From: Bacteroidota bacterium
GTDB taxonomy: Bacteria; Bacteroidota; Ignavibacteria; UBA10030; UBA8401
Assembly: GCA_041658205.1 (NCBI GenBank)
Contig: JBBAAO010000001.1
Location: 2,480,001-2,544,000, forward strand
Reading direction: 5' to 3'
Length of the DNA: 64,000 nt
The notes under the pieces are model-generated. The model saw nothing but the letters and a program-made list of their open reading frames with translations. It searched no databases and had not been told where the DNA came from. Below are positions 1 through 7,910 of this stretch, one piece after another; position 1 is the stretch's first letter, and each line of letters starts with the position of its first letter. The position numbers and the translations under genes are program-made.

Positions 1-2
1 AG

Positions 3-362
3 GCGTATGCATTTCGCGATTCAACTATTTACGGACAAGTTCTTGCGTCGAACTTTATTTTTATTTATCGTGATTACGACAAGGGAGTCGATGTTTTCTG
101 GGGAAGAGACGATGATATTCGCACTACGTATGGTTTATTTCAGAATGTCCAGCGGTTGGATCTCGTTTGGAACACAATCATCTCATCGAACGTTGAAGCA
201 GACAGTTTGAAGGCAACCATAACCCGTAATTTTAACTTAACAGTTACATTCAGCACAAACGACATCGTTCGAGTCGACGGCTATGCAAACTGGATACTGG
301 AGCGAGCGCAGACCGCCGATATCTGGAAAATTACCCGATGGCGGGATGAGTCGAATTTTTAA
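3..362 (+). CDS. C-terminal part of an NTF2/SnoaL-like protein (5' cut by window edge)
   Basis: Reading from base 3 gives an uninterrupted frame of 119 residues ending at the TAA at 360-362. It has no convincing internal start, so it is the end of a gene that begins before the window. The visible part alternates aromatic and charged residues, with tracts such as FIFIYRDYDKGVDVFWG and a terminal IWKITRWRDESNF. A C-terminal W-x-I-x-x-W-x-D strand of this kind is typical of NTF2-like (SnoaL/DUF4440-type) cone folds in FCB lipoproteins. That family call is an inference from pattern only. pheA follows 12 bases downstream on the same strand. Confidence 0.55.
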   Translation, partial: AYAFRDSTIYGQVLASNFIFIYRDYDKGVDVFWGRDDDIRTTYGLFQNVQRLDLVWNTIISSNVEADSLKATITRNFNLTVTFSTNDIVRVDGYANWILERAQTADIWKITRWRDESNF

Positions 363-374
363 ATATATTATTGA

Positions 375-1208
375 ATGAAAAAAATTACTGCCTCATTTCA
401 GGGTGAATACGGAGCATTCAGCGAACAGGCCGCTATTGCTTATTTTCAAAATGATTGCACCGCTGTCCCACGTGAGAACTTTCGTGATGTGTTTGATGAT
501 GTCCGAAAAGGTCGATCTGATTTTGGGGTAATTCCGATCGAAAATTCATTATTCGGAAGCGTGCATCAAAATTTCGATCTCCTACAGGAATATTCCTTGA
601 ACATAGTCGGTGAGATTAAATTACGGATTAAAATGAATTTAATGGCACTGCCGACGACAACATTAAGTAATATTCGGAATGTGTATTCACACCCTCAAGC
701 ATTAGGCCAAAGTGATGTATATTTACGGACGTTGAAAAATGTAAAACTCCATCAGTTTTATGATACGGCTGGAGCGGCAAAAATGATTGCCACAAAGCAA
801 TTAACTACATCAGCAGCGATAGCCAGCGAGCAGGCAGCAAGACATTATTCTCTCAAGATTCTTAAAAAAGGGATTGAGACCGATCATCGCAATTTTACCA
901 GATTCATTATTCTGTCCAAAAGGAAATCACATCCGGCACAACACGCTAAGACATCGCTTATCTTTGCGACAAAGCATGTTCCCGGTTCACTGGTACATTG
1001 CCTCTCCCTTTTTGCAGACCGGAAGATCAATCTTTTAAAGATAGAATCTCGTCCATTCGTCGGCAAGCCATGGGAATATTTATTTTTTGTGGATGTAGAA
1101 TCCGATCAAAATGATCGCGACTTTGTTTCTGCATTCAAAGAATTGAAAAAAATGACCTCCTCCGTTAAAATTCTTGGGTCATATGAAATTGGCAAGGTGG
1201 TACAATAA
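375..1208 (+). CDS. pheA: Prephenate dehydratase
   Basis: Converts prephenate to phenylpyruvate in phenylalanine synthesis; cytosolic. The 277-residue length fits the monofunctional enzyme without a chorismate mutase domain. The periplasmic-binding-like catalytic domain has GEYGAFSEQAA (residues 10-20), PIENS (about 54-58), YSHPQALGQ, and the NFTRF loop (about 173-177) with the conserved Thr-Arg-Phe needed for catalysis. A C-terminal ACT domain carries the ESRP motif (about 224-227) that binds phenylalanine, so feedback inhibition is expected. The start ATG leaves only 12 bases to the upstream gene. ftsX starts one base after the stop, so the two are probably co-transcribed although functionally unrelated. 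Confidence 0.95.
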   Translation: MKKITASFQGEYGAFSEQAAIAYFQNDCTAVPRENFRDVFDDVRKGRSDFGVIPIENSLFGSVHQNFDLLQEYSLNIVGEIKLRIKMNLMALPTTTLSNIRNVYSHPQALGQSDVYLRTLKNVKLHQFYDTAGAAKMIATKQLTTSAAIASEQAARHYSLKILKKGIETDHRNFTRFIILSKRKSHPAQHAKTSLIFATKHVPGSLVHCLSLFADRKINLLKIESRPFVGKPWEYLFFVDVESDQNDRDFVSAFKELKKMTSSVKILGSYEIGKVVQ

Positions 1209-1209
1209 T

Positions 1210-2091
1210 ATGGCAATCTTTTATTCCCTAAAAGAGGGTGTCTCAGGATTTAAGCGTGCTCGGCTTTCATCCGTCATCACAATTTTTACAATGACCATAG
1301 CCTTGCTGCTGTTGGGATTGTTTGCAATCATTTATCGCAACACAAATTCCATCATTCAGTCATTTCGTGATAAGGTGGAGATGGAAGTCTTTATTGCATC
1401 CGAAGCAGATTCAGCACAATCAGCAAAGATTAGATCCACATTGTTGGATGTCCCCGGCATTGTCAGTTCCACATATATTTCCAAAGAGGATGCAGCAAAA
1501 ATATTTAAAAAAGAGTTTGGCGAAGATATCAATTCTGTTTTGGACTTCAATCCACTCCCAGCCTCCTACAAGCTTCGTCTTGCCGATGACTATAAGAACT
1601 CGGACAGTGCAAAAATAGTCTTTTCCGCATTATCGGCAATCAACGGTGTTGACGACGTTGTTTATAGAAAAACTCTTTTGGAAATTCTTGATCGAAGAGT
1701 GAAAATCTTCATCGGTGCAAGTGCTGCTATCGGATTGACATTGCTTATTGCTGCAATATTCCTTGTCTCCAATACGATCCGTTTAACGATTTATGCAAAA
1801 CGGAAAGTGATCACGACAATGAAACTTGTTGGCGCGACGCGCGGTTTCATTCGCATGCCGTTTTTGATTGAAGGAATCTTGCATGGATTATTAGGAGGTG
1901 CTCTTTCTGCCGGATTGATTTGGAGTATTATCTATCTTGCAAAAACATTTGTGAGCAAGGAACTCTCTGAATTTTTTTCCGTTGAAATATATTTTTATCT
2001 TGCTATGATGTGTTTTGGAATGATTCTCGGTCTGCTTGGAAGCGGTTGGTCGGTAAAAAGATTTATTTCAGAAAATATCGTAATGCAGTAA
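1210..2091 (+). CDS. ftsX: Cell division protein FtsX (permease-like)
   Basis: FtsX is the membrane half of the FtsEX complex, which couples ATP hydrolysis to activation of peptidoglycan hydrolases at the septum. The 293-residue product has an N-terminal membrane helix (TIALLLLGLFAII), an extracytoplasmic loop with the family signature (EVFIASEAD..., DVPGI, YISKEDA, FGEDI, NPLPAS), and three C-terminal helices with the FtsX/MacB-like tract LVGATRGFIRMPFLIEG. An in-frame ATG at 1174 lies inside pheA. The ATG at 1210 is preferred because it follows the pheA stop directly, has GGTGG upstream, and gives the usual FtsX N terminus. No ftsE is adjacent, unlike the common ftsE-ftsX arrangement. Confidence 0.93.
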   Translation: MAIFYSLKEGVSGFKRARLSSVITIFTMTIALLLLGLFAIIYRNTNSIIQSFRDKVEMEVFIASEADSAQSAKIRSTLLDVPGIVSSTYISKEDAAKIFKKEFGEDINSVLDFNPLPASYKLRLADDYKNSDSAKIVFSALSAINGVDDVVYRKTLLEILDRRVKIFIGASAAIGLTLLIAAIFLVSNTIRLTIYAKRKVITTMKLVGATRGFIRMPFLIEGILHGLLGGALSAGLIWSIIYLAKTFVSKELSEFFSVEIYFYLAMMCFGMILGLLGSGWSVKRFISENIVMQ

Positions 2092-2111
2092 TAGGTTCTT
2101 CCAAAAACAGC

Positions 2112-2144
2112 GATGCCCGAACGTGGTGTTCGGGCATCAGTTTT
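2112..2144. terminator. Terminator between ftsX and sdhB
   Basis: Perfect 11-bp stem (GATGCCCGAAC / GTTCGGGCATC) with a 5-base loop, followed by AGTTTTTT on the plus strand. It lies between two convergent genes and best serves ftsX. Confidence 0.85.
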
Positions 2145-2161
2145 TTAAAACGTATTGGAAA

Positions 2162-2899
2162 TTAAAATTGCGCTGAGATAAATTCTCTGTTCAACCGCGC
2201 AATATGAGTGACCGAAATCCCTTTTGGACATTCCGCTTCGCACGCATAGGTATTTGAACAGCTTCCAAATTTTTCTTCATCCATTTGTGCAACCATTCGT
2301 GTGACGCGTACTTCCCGTTCTGCTTGTCCCTGCGGCAATAGTGCCAATTGCGAAACTTTTGCACCAACAAATAACATTGCAGAAGAGTTCGGACAAGCCG
2401 CAACACAAGCACCGCAGCCGATACATGCTGCGGCATCAAATGCTTCATCCGCTACCGGTTTGGGCACCAGAATCGAGTTTCCATCAGGTATTCCGCCTGT
2501 TTTTGCTGATGTGTAACCGCCGGCTTGCATAATGCGATCCATGGCAGTGCGATCGACCATCAAATCCTTCAAGACAGGAAATGCAGTAGCACGCCACGGT
2601 TCGATGACAATCTCGTCACCATCGTTGAAACTACGCATATGTAATTGACATGTCGCAATTCCACGTCCCGGACCGTGAGCTCGTCCATTAATCATCATTC
2701 CACAGCTTCCGCAAATTCCTTCGCGGCAGTCATGGTCGAATACAATCGGTGTTTCCCCTATTTTGACGAGATCGATATTGACGACATCAAGCATTTCAAG
2801 AAACGACATATCCGGAGATACTTCTTTCGCTGTATATTCAATAAAACGGCCTTCGTCATTCTTATCTTTTTGTCGCCAAACTTTAAGCGTGAGTTTCAT
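2162..2899 (-). CDS. sdhB: Succinate dehydrogenase / fumarate reductase iron-sulfur subunit
   Basis: Electron-transfer subunit of complex II, linking the flavoprotein to the membrane anchor. The 245 residues carry the plant-type [2Fe-2S] ligands C58, C63, C66 and C84 (DCREGICGSC ... ATC). The bacterial ferredoxin part has CIGCGACVAACP (C159, C162, C165, C169) and C214, C220, C224 in CSNTYACEAECPKG. Length and cysteine pattern match the Bacteroidota/epsilon-type SdhB/FrdB. The start has AGGAG six bases upstream. It is the last gene of sdhCAB, 10 bases after sdhA. Direction (oxidation or fumarate reduction) cannot be told from sequence. Confidence 0.95.
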   Translation of the reverse strand: MKLTLKVWRQKDKNDEGRFIEYTAKEVSPDMSFLEMLDVVNIDLVKIGETPIVFDHDCREGICGSCGMMINGRAHGPGRGIATCQLHMRSFNDGDEIVIEPWRATAFPVLKDLMVDRTAMDRIMQAGGYTSAKTGGIPDGNSILVPKPVADEAFDAAACIGCGACVAACPNSSAMLFVGAKVSQLALLPQGQAEREVRVTRMVAQMDEEKFGSCSNTYACEAECPKGISVTHIARLNREFISAQF

Positions 2900-2909
2900 T
2901 CATTTCTCC

Positions 2910-4823
2910 TTATTTGTAACTCCGTTGTGACGGATGTACTTCTTCAAACTCTAATGGTTCTTTATTCAATTTCGGTTTCCCAGGTTTTCCGGTATATTCC
3001 CAAGCAGCAACATACGAAAACTTCTTATCATTCCGTTTTGCTTCTCCCTCTTCCGTCTGAAACTCTTCGCGGAAATGGCCGCCGCATGATTCTTCACGAT
3101 GCAATGCATCAACGGCAATCAACTCGCCAAGCTCCATGAAATCCGCAACACGCTGCGCTTTTTCCAGTTCCGTGTTGATATCGTGCGCATTGCCGGTGAT
3201 CTTCACTTCCTTCCAGAATTTTTGGCGGATCTCAGGAAGGAGTTTTAATGCTTTCTGCAAACCTTCTTTGGTACGTCCCATACCGACATAATCCCACATC
3301 ACTTTACCGTACTCGCGATGGAATTCATCAACAGTCTTCGTCCCGTCAATACTCAACAATTTATTGATTGTCGCTGTGACAGAATCTTCAGCTTCTTTAA
3401 ATTCCTTATTTTCTTCTTTTACCGGTACAAATTTATTGCTGGCAAGATAATCACTGATCGTATAGGGAGCAATGAAGTATCCATCCGCAAGTCCTTGCAT
3501 CAGTGCGCTGGCGCCGAGTCGGTTTGCACCATGGTCGGAGAAGTTCGCTTCGCCAAGCACAAATAATCCGGGAATTGTGCTCATCAAATTATAATCGACC
3601 CACAATCCACCCATTGTATAATGGACGGCGGGATAAATTCGCATTGGTACTTTGTAAGGATCTTCACCCGTAATCTGTTTATACATATCCAATAGATTTC
3701 CGTACTTTTGGAATACCGCTTCACGTCCTAATCGTTTGATAGCATCGGCAAAGTCAAGATAAACTGCCATCTTCGAAGCACCAACGCCGTAACCGTTATC
3801 GCACATTTCTTTTGCACGACGCGAGGCAACATCACGAGGAACCAAATTACCAAAGGAAGGATATAATCGCTCTAAATAATAATCGCGTTCGTTTTCAGGA
3901 ATATCTTTCGCATTTCGTGTATCCCCTTTCTTTTTCGGTACCCATACCCGGCCATCATTCCGAAGACTTTCGCTCATCAGTGTCAATTTTGATTGATGCT
4001 CTCCAGAAACCGGTATGCATGTAGGATGGATCTGCGTGAAGCAAGGATTTCCGAACAGTGCTCCTTTTTTATGCGCACGCCATGCCGCTGTTGCGTTGCT
4101 TGCTTTAGCATTTGTGGAGAGGAAAAAGACATTTCCATAACCACCGGTGGCAAGCACCACAGCATCTGCCGTGTACGATTCAATTTTTCCGCTGATAAGA
4201 TTTCGTGCGACAATACCTCGTGCTTTTCCGTCAATAATCACAACATCCAGCATTTCACGTCGGTCATAAAATTTTACGCTTTTGTTGTCAATCTGTCGAT
4301 TCAGGGCTGCATATGCACCTAAAAGCAACTGCTGTCCTGTTTGACCACGGGCATAAAATGTTCTGGATACCTGAGCACCGCCAAAAGAACGATTATCCAA
4401 ATAACCGGCATAATCTCTGGCAAATGGAACACCTTGGGCAACGCATTGATCGATGATTAATCCACTCACTTCCGCCAATCTGTATACATTCGCTTCGCGT
4501 GCCCGGTAATCTCCCCCTTTAATCGTATCGTAAAACAGACGGTAAACGCTGTCACCATCATTGGCATAATTCTTCGGAGCGTTAATGCCTCCTTGTGCTG
4601 CAATACTATGAGCGCGGCGAGGAGATTCATGATAACAGAAAGCATGCACATTATATCCAAGTTCACCAAGCGTTGCTGCTACCGATGAACCGGCAAGCCC
4701 TGTTCCAACGACGATAATTTTATATTTCCGTCGATTGGCCGGATTAACCAGCTTCATGTTGAATTTATGATTTGACCATTTTTTCTCTAATGGTCCTTCG
4801 GGAATTTTTGAGTTGAGTGTCAT
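2910..4823 (-). CDS. sdhA: Succinate dehydrogenase / fumarate reductase flavoprotein subunit
   Basis: Catalytic FAD subunit interconverting succinate and fumarate. The 637-residue protein has the dinucleotide-binding GTGLAG motif (40-45). His72 in RAHSIAAQGG is the histidine that bonds FAD covalently in this family. HPTCIP and the arginine-rich substrate region follow, then the C-terminal GANRLGASALMQGLADGYF FAD segment. A lysine-rich 30-residue extension precedes the Rossmann fold, common in Bacteroidota SdhA. The gene sits between sdhC (18 bases upstream) and sdhB (10 bases downstream), consistent with one transcript. The start lacks a clear Shine-Dalgarno sequence. Confidence 0.96.
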   Translation of the reverse strand: MTLNSKIPEGPLEKKWSNHKFNMKLVNPANRRKYKIIVVGTGLAGSSVAATLGELGYNVHAFCYHESPRRAHSIAAQGGINAPKNYANDGDSVYRLFYDTIKGGDYRAREANVYRLAEVSGLIIDQCVAQGVPFARDYAGYLDNRSFGGAQVSRTFYARGQTGQQLLLGAYAALNRQIDNKSVKFYDRREMLDVVIIDGKARGIVARNLISGKIESYTADAVVLATGGYGNVFFLSTNAKASNATAAWRAHKKGALFGNPCFTQIHPTCIPVSGEHQSKLTLMSESLRNDGRVWVPKKKGDTRNAKDIPENERDYYLERLYPSFGNLVPRDVASRRAKEMCDNGYGVGASKMAVYLDFADAIKRLGREAVFQKYGNLLDMYKQITGEDPYKVPMRIYPAVHYTMGGLWVDYNLMSTIPGLFVLGEANFSDHGANRLGASALMQGLADGYFIAPYTISDYLASNKFVPVKEENKEFKEAEDSVTATINKLLSIDGTKTVDEFHREYGKVMWDYVGMGRTKEGLQKALKLLPEIRQKFWKEVKITGNAHDINTELEKAQRVADFMELGELIAVDALHREESCGGHFREEFQTEEGEAKRNDKKFSYVAAWEYTGKPGKPKLNKEPLEFEEVHPSQRSYK

Positions 4824-4841
4824 AAATTTTTCAGAGTTACA

Positions 4842-5516
4842 TTATTGAACGAAAGCGACCGGGCTTCCGCTAAAAAAATAGATGTATATCGGGATAATCG
4901 CGAAACCGATTGGAACAACAAGCCAGAATAATACTGCAACAAATTCAATCAAGGAATGATATTTCGTCGTTTTGAGTCCTAATGTCTGAAATGCAGATTG
5001 AAAACCATGACGAAGATGGAAACCGAGAACAAACAATGAGAAGAGATAAAATATCACATACACAGGTTGTTGAAATGTATAGTATACAATCGATGCGATA
5101 TCATGTTCATCTAAGAAGCGGGCGGATATCCAAAATTTGCGTAAATGGATAATCAGAAATAATAACACCAGAGCAGCCGATAATTTCATCATGCGAGATT
5201 GGAATGTGGTATTCTCATCCAATTTATACGCATCGTAACTTTTGTCCCGCGCACTTCGATTGCTCAACCACAAACGGATACCATTGATAATATGCAACAG
5301 TACAAAGCCGAGCAAACCGACCTCTAAAATTCGGACAATGGGGTTCCCTCCCATAAATTTCGCATAATCATTGAAGGCTTGTCCCCCATCTTGCTTCAAA
5401 AGCAAAAGATTGCCAGCAAGATGTTCGACTAAAAAGACAGAAAGGAAGATTCCGGTCAGACTCATAAGGACTTTTTTGCCGACCGAAGAATTGATAAATC
5501 TGAAGAAAGGATTCAT
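4842..5516 (-). CDS. sdhC: Succinate dehydrogenase cytochrome b subunit
   Basis: Membrane anchor of complex II, expected to bind haem b and exchange electrons with menaquinone. The 224-residue protein has five predicted membrane helices, as in the single-anchor cytochrome b558 type of Bacteroidota, so no separate sdhD is needed. Histidines that could ligate haem lie in the helices (LVEHLAGN, LLHIINGIRLW, LIIHLRKFW, FHLRHGFQSAF). It is the first gene of sdhCAB. The spacing and lack of any other anchor gene nearby support the assignment. Confidence 0.93.
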   Translation of the reverse strand: MNPFFRFINSSVGKKVLMSLTGIFLSVFLVEHLAGNLLLLKQDGGQAFNDYAKFMGGNPIVRILEVGLLGFVLLHIINGIRLWLSNRSARDKSYDAYKLDENTTFQSRMMKLSAALVLLFLIIHLRKFWISARFLDEHDIASIVYYTFQQPVYVIFYLFSLFVLGFHLRHGFQSAFQTLGLKTTKYHSLIEFVAVLFWLVVPIGFAIIPIYIYFFSGSPVAFVQ

Positions 5517-5594
5517 AAGAGTGAAGTTTTATTCGTTAAATTTGCCGAGACAAAGTATAAAAGAAATGATGAAAAATCAATGAAACAAACAGGC

Positions 5595-5634
5595 AAAAAT
5601 AGTAAAGGCTGAACATTGACTGTTCAGCCTTTAC
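5595..5634 (-). terminator. Hairpin terminator downstream of the CHASE2 cyclase
   Basis: Perfect 14-bp stem at 5602-5634 (GTAAAGGCTGAACA with its complement, 5-base loop). On the minus strand it is followed by a short U run (AAAAA at 5595-5599 on plus). It lies between the cyclase end and sdhC and separates the two minus-strand units. Confidence 0.7.
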
Positions 5635-5652
5635 TTAAAGAAGGAATACATC

Positions 5653-7806
5653 TTATTTTTTCGTCATCACAAAAACGCCGTTCCAATCATCGGGAGGTGG
5701 AACATCCAAAAACATTGTTGCCCGTTGAATATAGAGATTCGAAACAATATCATCTCTACGGATGGAAAGTGCTTGATTAAATTGATCAATGGCACTTTTC
5801 CACGCCCGTTTCTTATACGCTTCCAAACCATCGTGATAATATTGCAGAAATTTTTTGGTAGCATCTGTTTGTACTTCATCAGCTAACGCAATCAATTCAT
5901 AGATTCGTACCGGTTCAGATTTTCCCATCACGACAACAAGATCCATTTCTCTTGAAAGTACTTTATCATGAACTTTTCGATATGTGAACTCGCTCATCAA
6001 CAGGCGCGTTCCATATTCTTTGTTTACCCCTTCAAGACGTGCAGCAAGATTTACCGCATCGCCAATCGCCGTATAATTTAATCGGGTTTCGGCACCCATA
6101 TTCCCAACAACAGCGCGGCCAGTATTAACGCCAATTCGTTGATTTACTACCGGGCGTCCATAATGAATCCATTTAGTATGCAACGCTGTCAATTTTCGCT
6201 GCATATTAATCGCCGCTGCACAGGAGTTAAATGCTTGGTCTGCATCAGAAAGAGGCGCTCCCCAAAATGACATGATGGCATCGCCAATATATTTGTCGAT
6301 CGTTCCGCCGTGTTCAATAATGATATTCGACATTTCGGTAAGATACGAATTCAACATTCCAACAGTATTGGTCGGACCCATCTTTTCAGCCATACTGGTG
6401 AATCCTTCGATATCAGCAAATAAGGTGGTAATCTCGCGTTCTTCACCGCCTAATTTCACCAAGGAGGGATTATCCAGAATTTGTTTGACAACAGCTTTAT
6501 CAACATACTTTTCGAACATTCCTTTAATTTGTGCTTTTTGCCTTCCTTCCGTTGCAGCGTTATAGGACATGGCAGAAGCGAAACAAAAGAAGAGGGCAAA
6601 TATTGGTTCAACTAGGTAATAGACAACGCCGGTATTTTGAAATGTTGAATAGGCGAACATGACGTAACCGCCCATCAGTAAAATTCCTATCGGGAGGCTC
6701 CAGCGGAGTTTTAACAAAATTGCGGCAATCGAAACTATCAGCGCCATAATACCAAGGAACATTATCTGTGCATCGAACTTTGCCTGAGAAATATATTTTG
6801 CGCTGATAATCTGGTCGTACACATTGGCATGCACGAAACAATTCGGTGAAATTTGTGACATCGGCGTTGCGTTATGATCACCGATGGAACGAGCGGTCGG
6901 TCCAATAATCACAACAGCATTCTTAAACTTTGCAAGAGTGGCTTCATCTCTCTTCACGAATGCATCCAAAACTTCCTGGAATGAAATCTGTTGGTATACA
7001 TCATCTGGTCCGGCGTAATCCACCGGTAAATATCCTTGATCATCCAGTGGAATTTCTAATTGTCCAGCATGTACTAATAAACCACCTTCTTCATTCTCTT
7101 CAACTGTTATCGTTTGAAGATCAATTTGCGCAGCGGCAAACGCCATAGCTGCACCAAACGTGGGATAATACGCACCGGCATATTCCACAAAGAATGGCAC
7201 AGAACGAATAATACCATCAATCGAATCCGGTCGAATAAGAATATGTCCGATACCTGCTGCTAAATTGACAAGTGTATCGATAGGGCGTTCATCAATGTAT
7301 GTTGCTTGGGGGAAATTAAATTGTCCGTGTTTGGGAATTGAGTGCTGCCGCAAAACTTTCGCAGCATCAATATCGACGGTTCGTCGTTCTCCAGGATCTT
7401 CTTCGCTCGGAACAAACGGACCAATGGCATGATAGACGTTTGGAGCATAGGCGTGAAAAAACAGAAACTGATCATTTTGATACTGTGAAATACTATCTTG
7501 CCGTACTGTCGGGAAAAGATCGTCGACGCCGATTACTTGGGCACCGCTTTGAGCAAGAATTGCAAGGAGAGTTCCGTACTTATCTCTTGGAATCGGATAA
7601 TCCAACTCTTTCATAGTGTATTCATCGATCGTTACGATTACCACATTATTGGTATGTGGCCGCACGCCTCGCGCTTGCAGCAGTGCATCATACGCATTCA
7701 ACTCCAAGGATTTGAAAAACTCCAAGTGAAATAAAACGCTGGTAATACCAATCGAAAGGATCGCAAACAGAATTGCGATAAGAGACTTTATTAATTTTTT
7801 GTTCAT
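5653..7806 (-). CDS. CHASE2-domain class III adenylate cyclase with C-terminal TPR-like tail
   Basis: Predicted membrane receptor making a cyclic nucleotide, most likely cAMP. The order is: N-terminal membrane helix (about 8-27), extracytoplasmic CHASE2 sensor (about 35-335), three closely spaced helices (about 345-420), cyclase catalytic domain (about 450-620), and a short helical TPR-like tail. In the catalytic domain, FADIEGFT (about 465) supplies the first metal aspartate. DKYIGDAIMSFWG (about 505) supplies the purine-contacting Lys and second Asp, and NYTAIGDAVNLAARLE (about 575) has the Thr typical of class IIIb adenylate cyclases. It follows the transglutaminase/TPR gene by about 100 bases containing a hairpin. 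The sensed signal is unknown. Confidence 0.9.
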   Translation of the reverse strand: MNKKLIKSLIAILFAILSIGITSVLFHLEFFKSLELNAYDALLQARGVRPHTNNVVIVTIDEYTMKELDYPIPRDKYGTLLAILAQSGAQVIGVDDLFPTVRQDSISQYQNDQFLFFHAYAPNVYHAIGPFVPSEEDPGERRTVDIDAAKVLRQHSIPKHGQFNFPQATYIDERPIDTLVNLAAGIGHILIRPDSIDGIIRSVPFFVEYAGAYYPTFGAAMAFAAAQIDLQTITVEENEEGGLLVHAGQLEIPLDDQGYLPVDYAGPDDVYQQISFQEVLDAFVKRDEATLAKFKNAVVIIGPTARSIGDHNATPMSQISPNCFVHANVYDQIISAKYISQAKFDAQIMFLGIMALIVSIAAILLKLRWSLPIGILLMGGYVMFAYSTFQNTGVVYYLVEPIFALFFCFASAMSYNAATEGRQKAQIKGMFEKYVDKAVVKQILDNPSLVKLGGEEREITTLFADIEGFTSMAEKMGPTNTVGMLNSYLTEMSNIIIEHGGTIDKYIGDAIMSFWGAPLSDADQAFNSCAAAINMQRKLTALHTKWIHYGRPVVNQRIGVNTGRAVVGNMGAETRLNYTAIGDAVNLAARLEGVNKEYGTRLLMSEFTYRKVHDKVLSREMDLVVVMGKSEPVRIYELIALADEVQTDATKKFLQYYHDGLEAYKKRAWKSAIDQFNQALSIRRDDIVSNLYIQRATMFLDVPPPDDWNGVFVMTKK

Positions 7807-7858
7807 AACACCCCGAAGGTTGAAAGATAGGTTGGACGATTTTTTCCCTTTAAAACAC

Positions 7859-7883
7859 GTTACCCTCCGAATCGGAGGGTAAC
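7859..7883 (-). terminator. Hairpin between the transglutaminase-like gene and the cyclase
   Basis: Perfect 11-bp stem GTTACCCTCCG / CGGAGGGTAAC with a 3-base loop. Only a weak U run follows on the minus strand, so it may end or merely attenuate transcription into the cyclase gene. Confidence 0.5.
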
Positions 7884-7910
7884 TTGCAAAAAAATATTCA
7901 ATTTATCCAA

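Noticed and set aside
1174..1209. Upstream start for ftsX
   Set aside because: It overlaps pheA by 35 bases and adds 12 residues not seen in the family, while the ATG at 1210 has a fair ribosome site.
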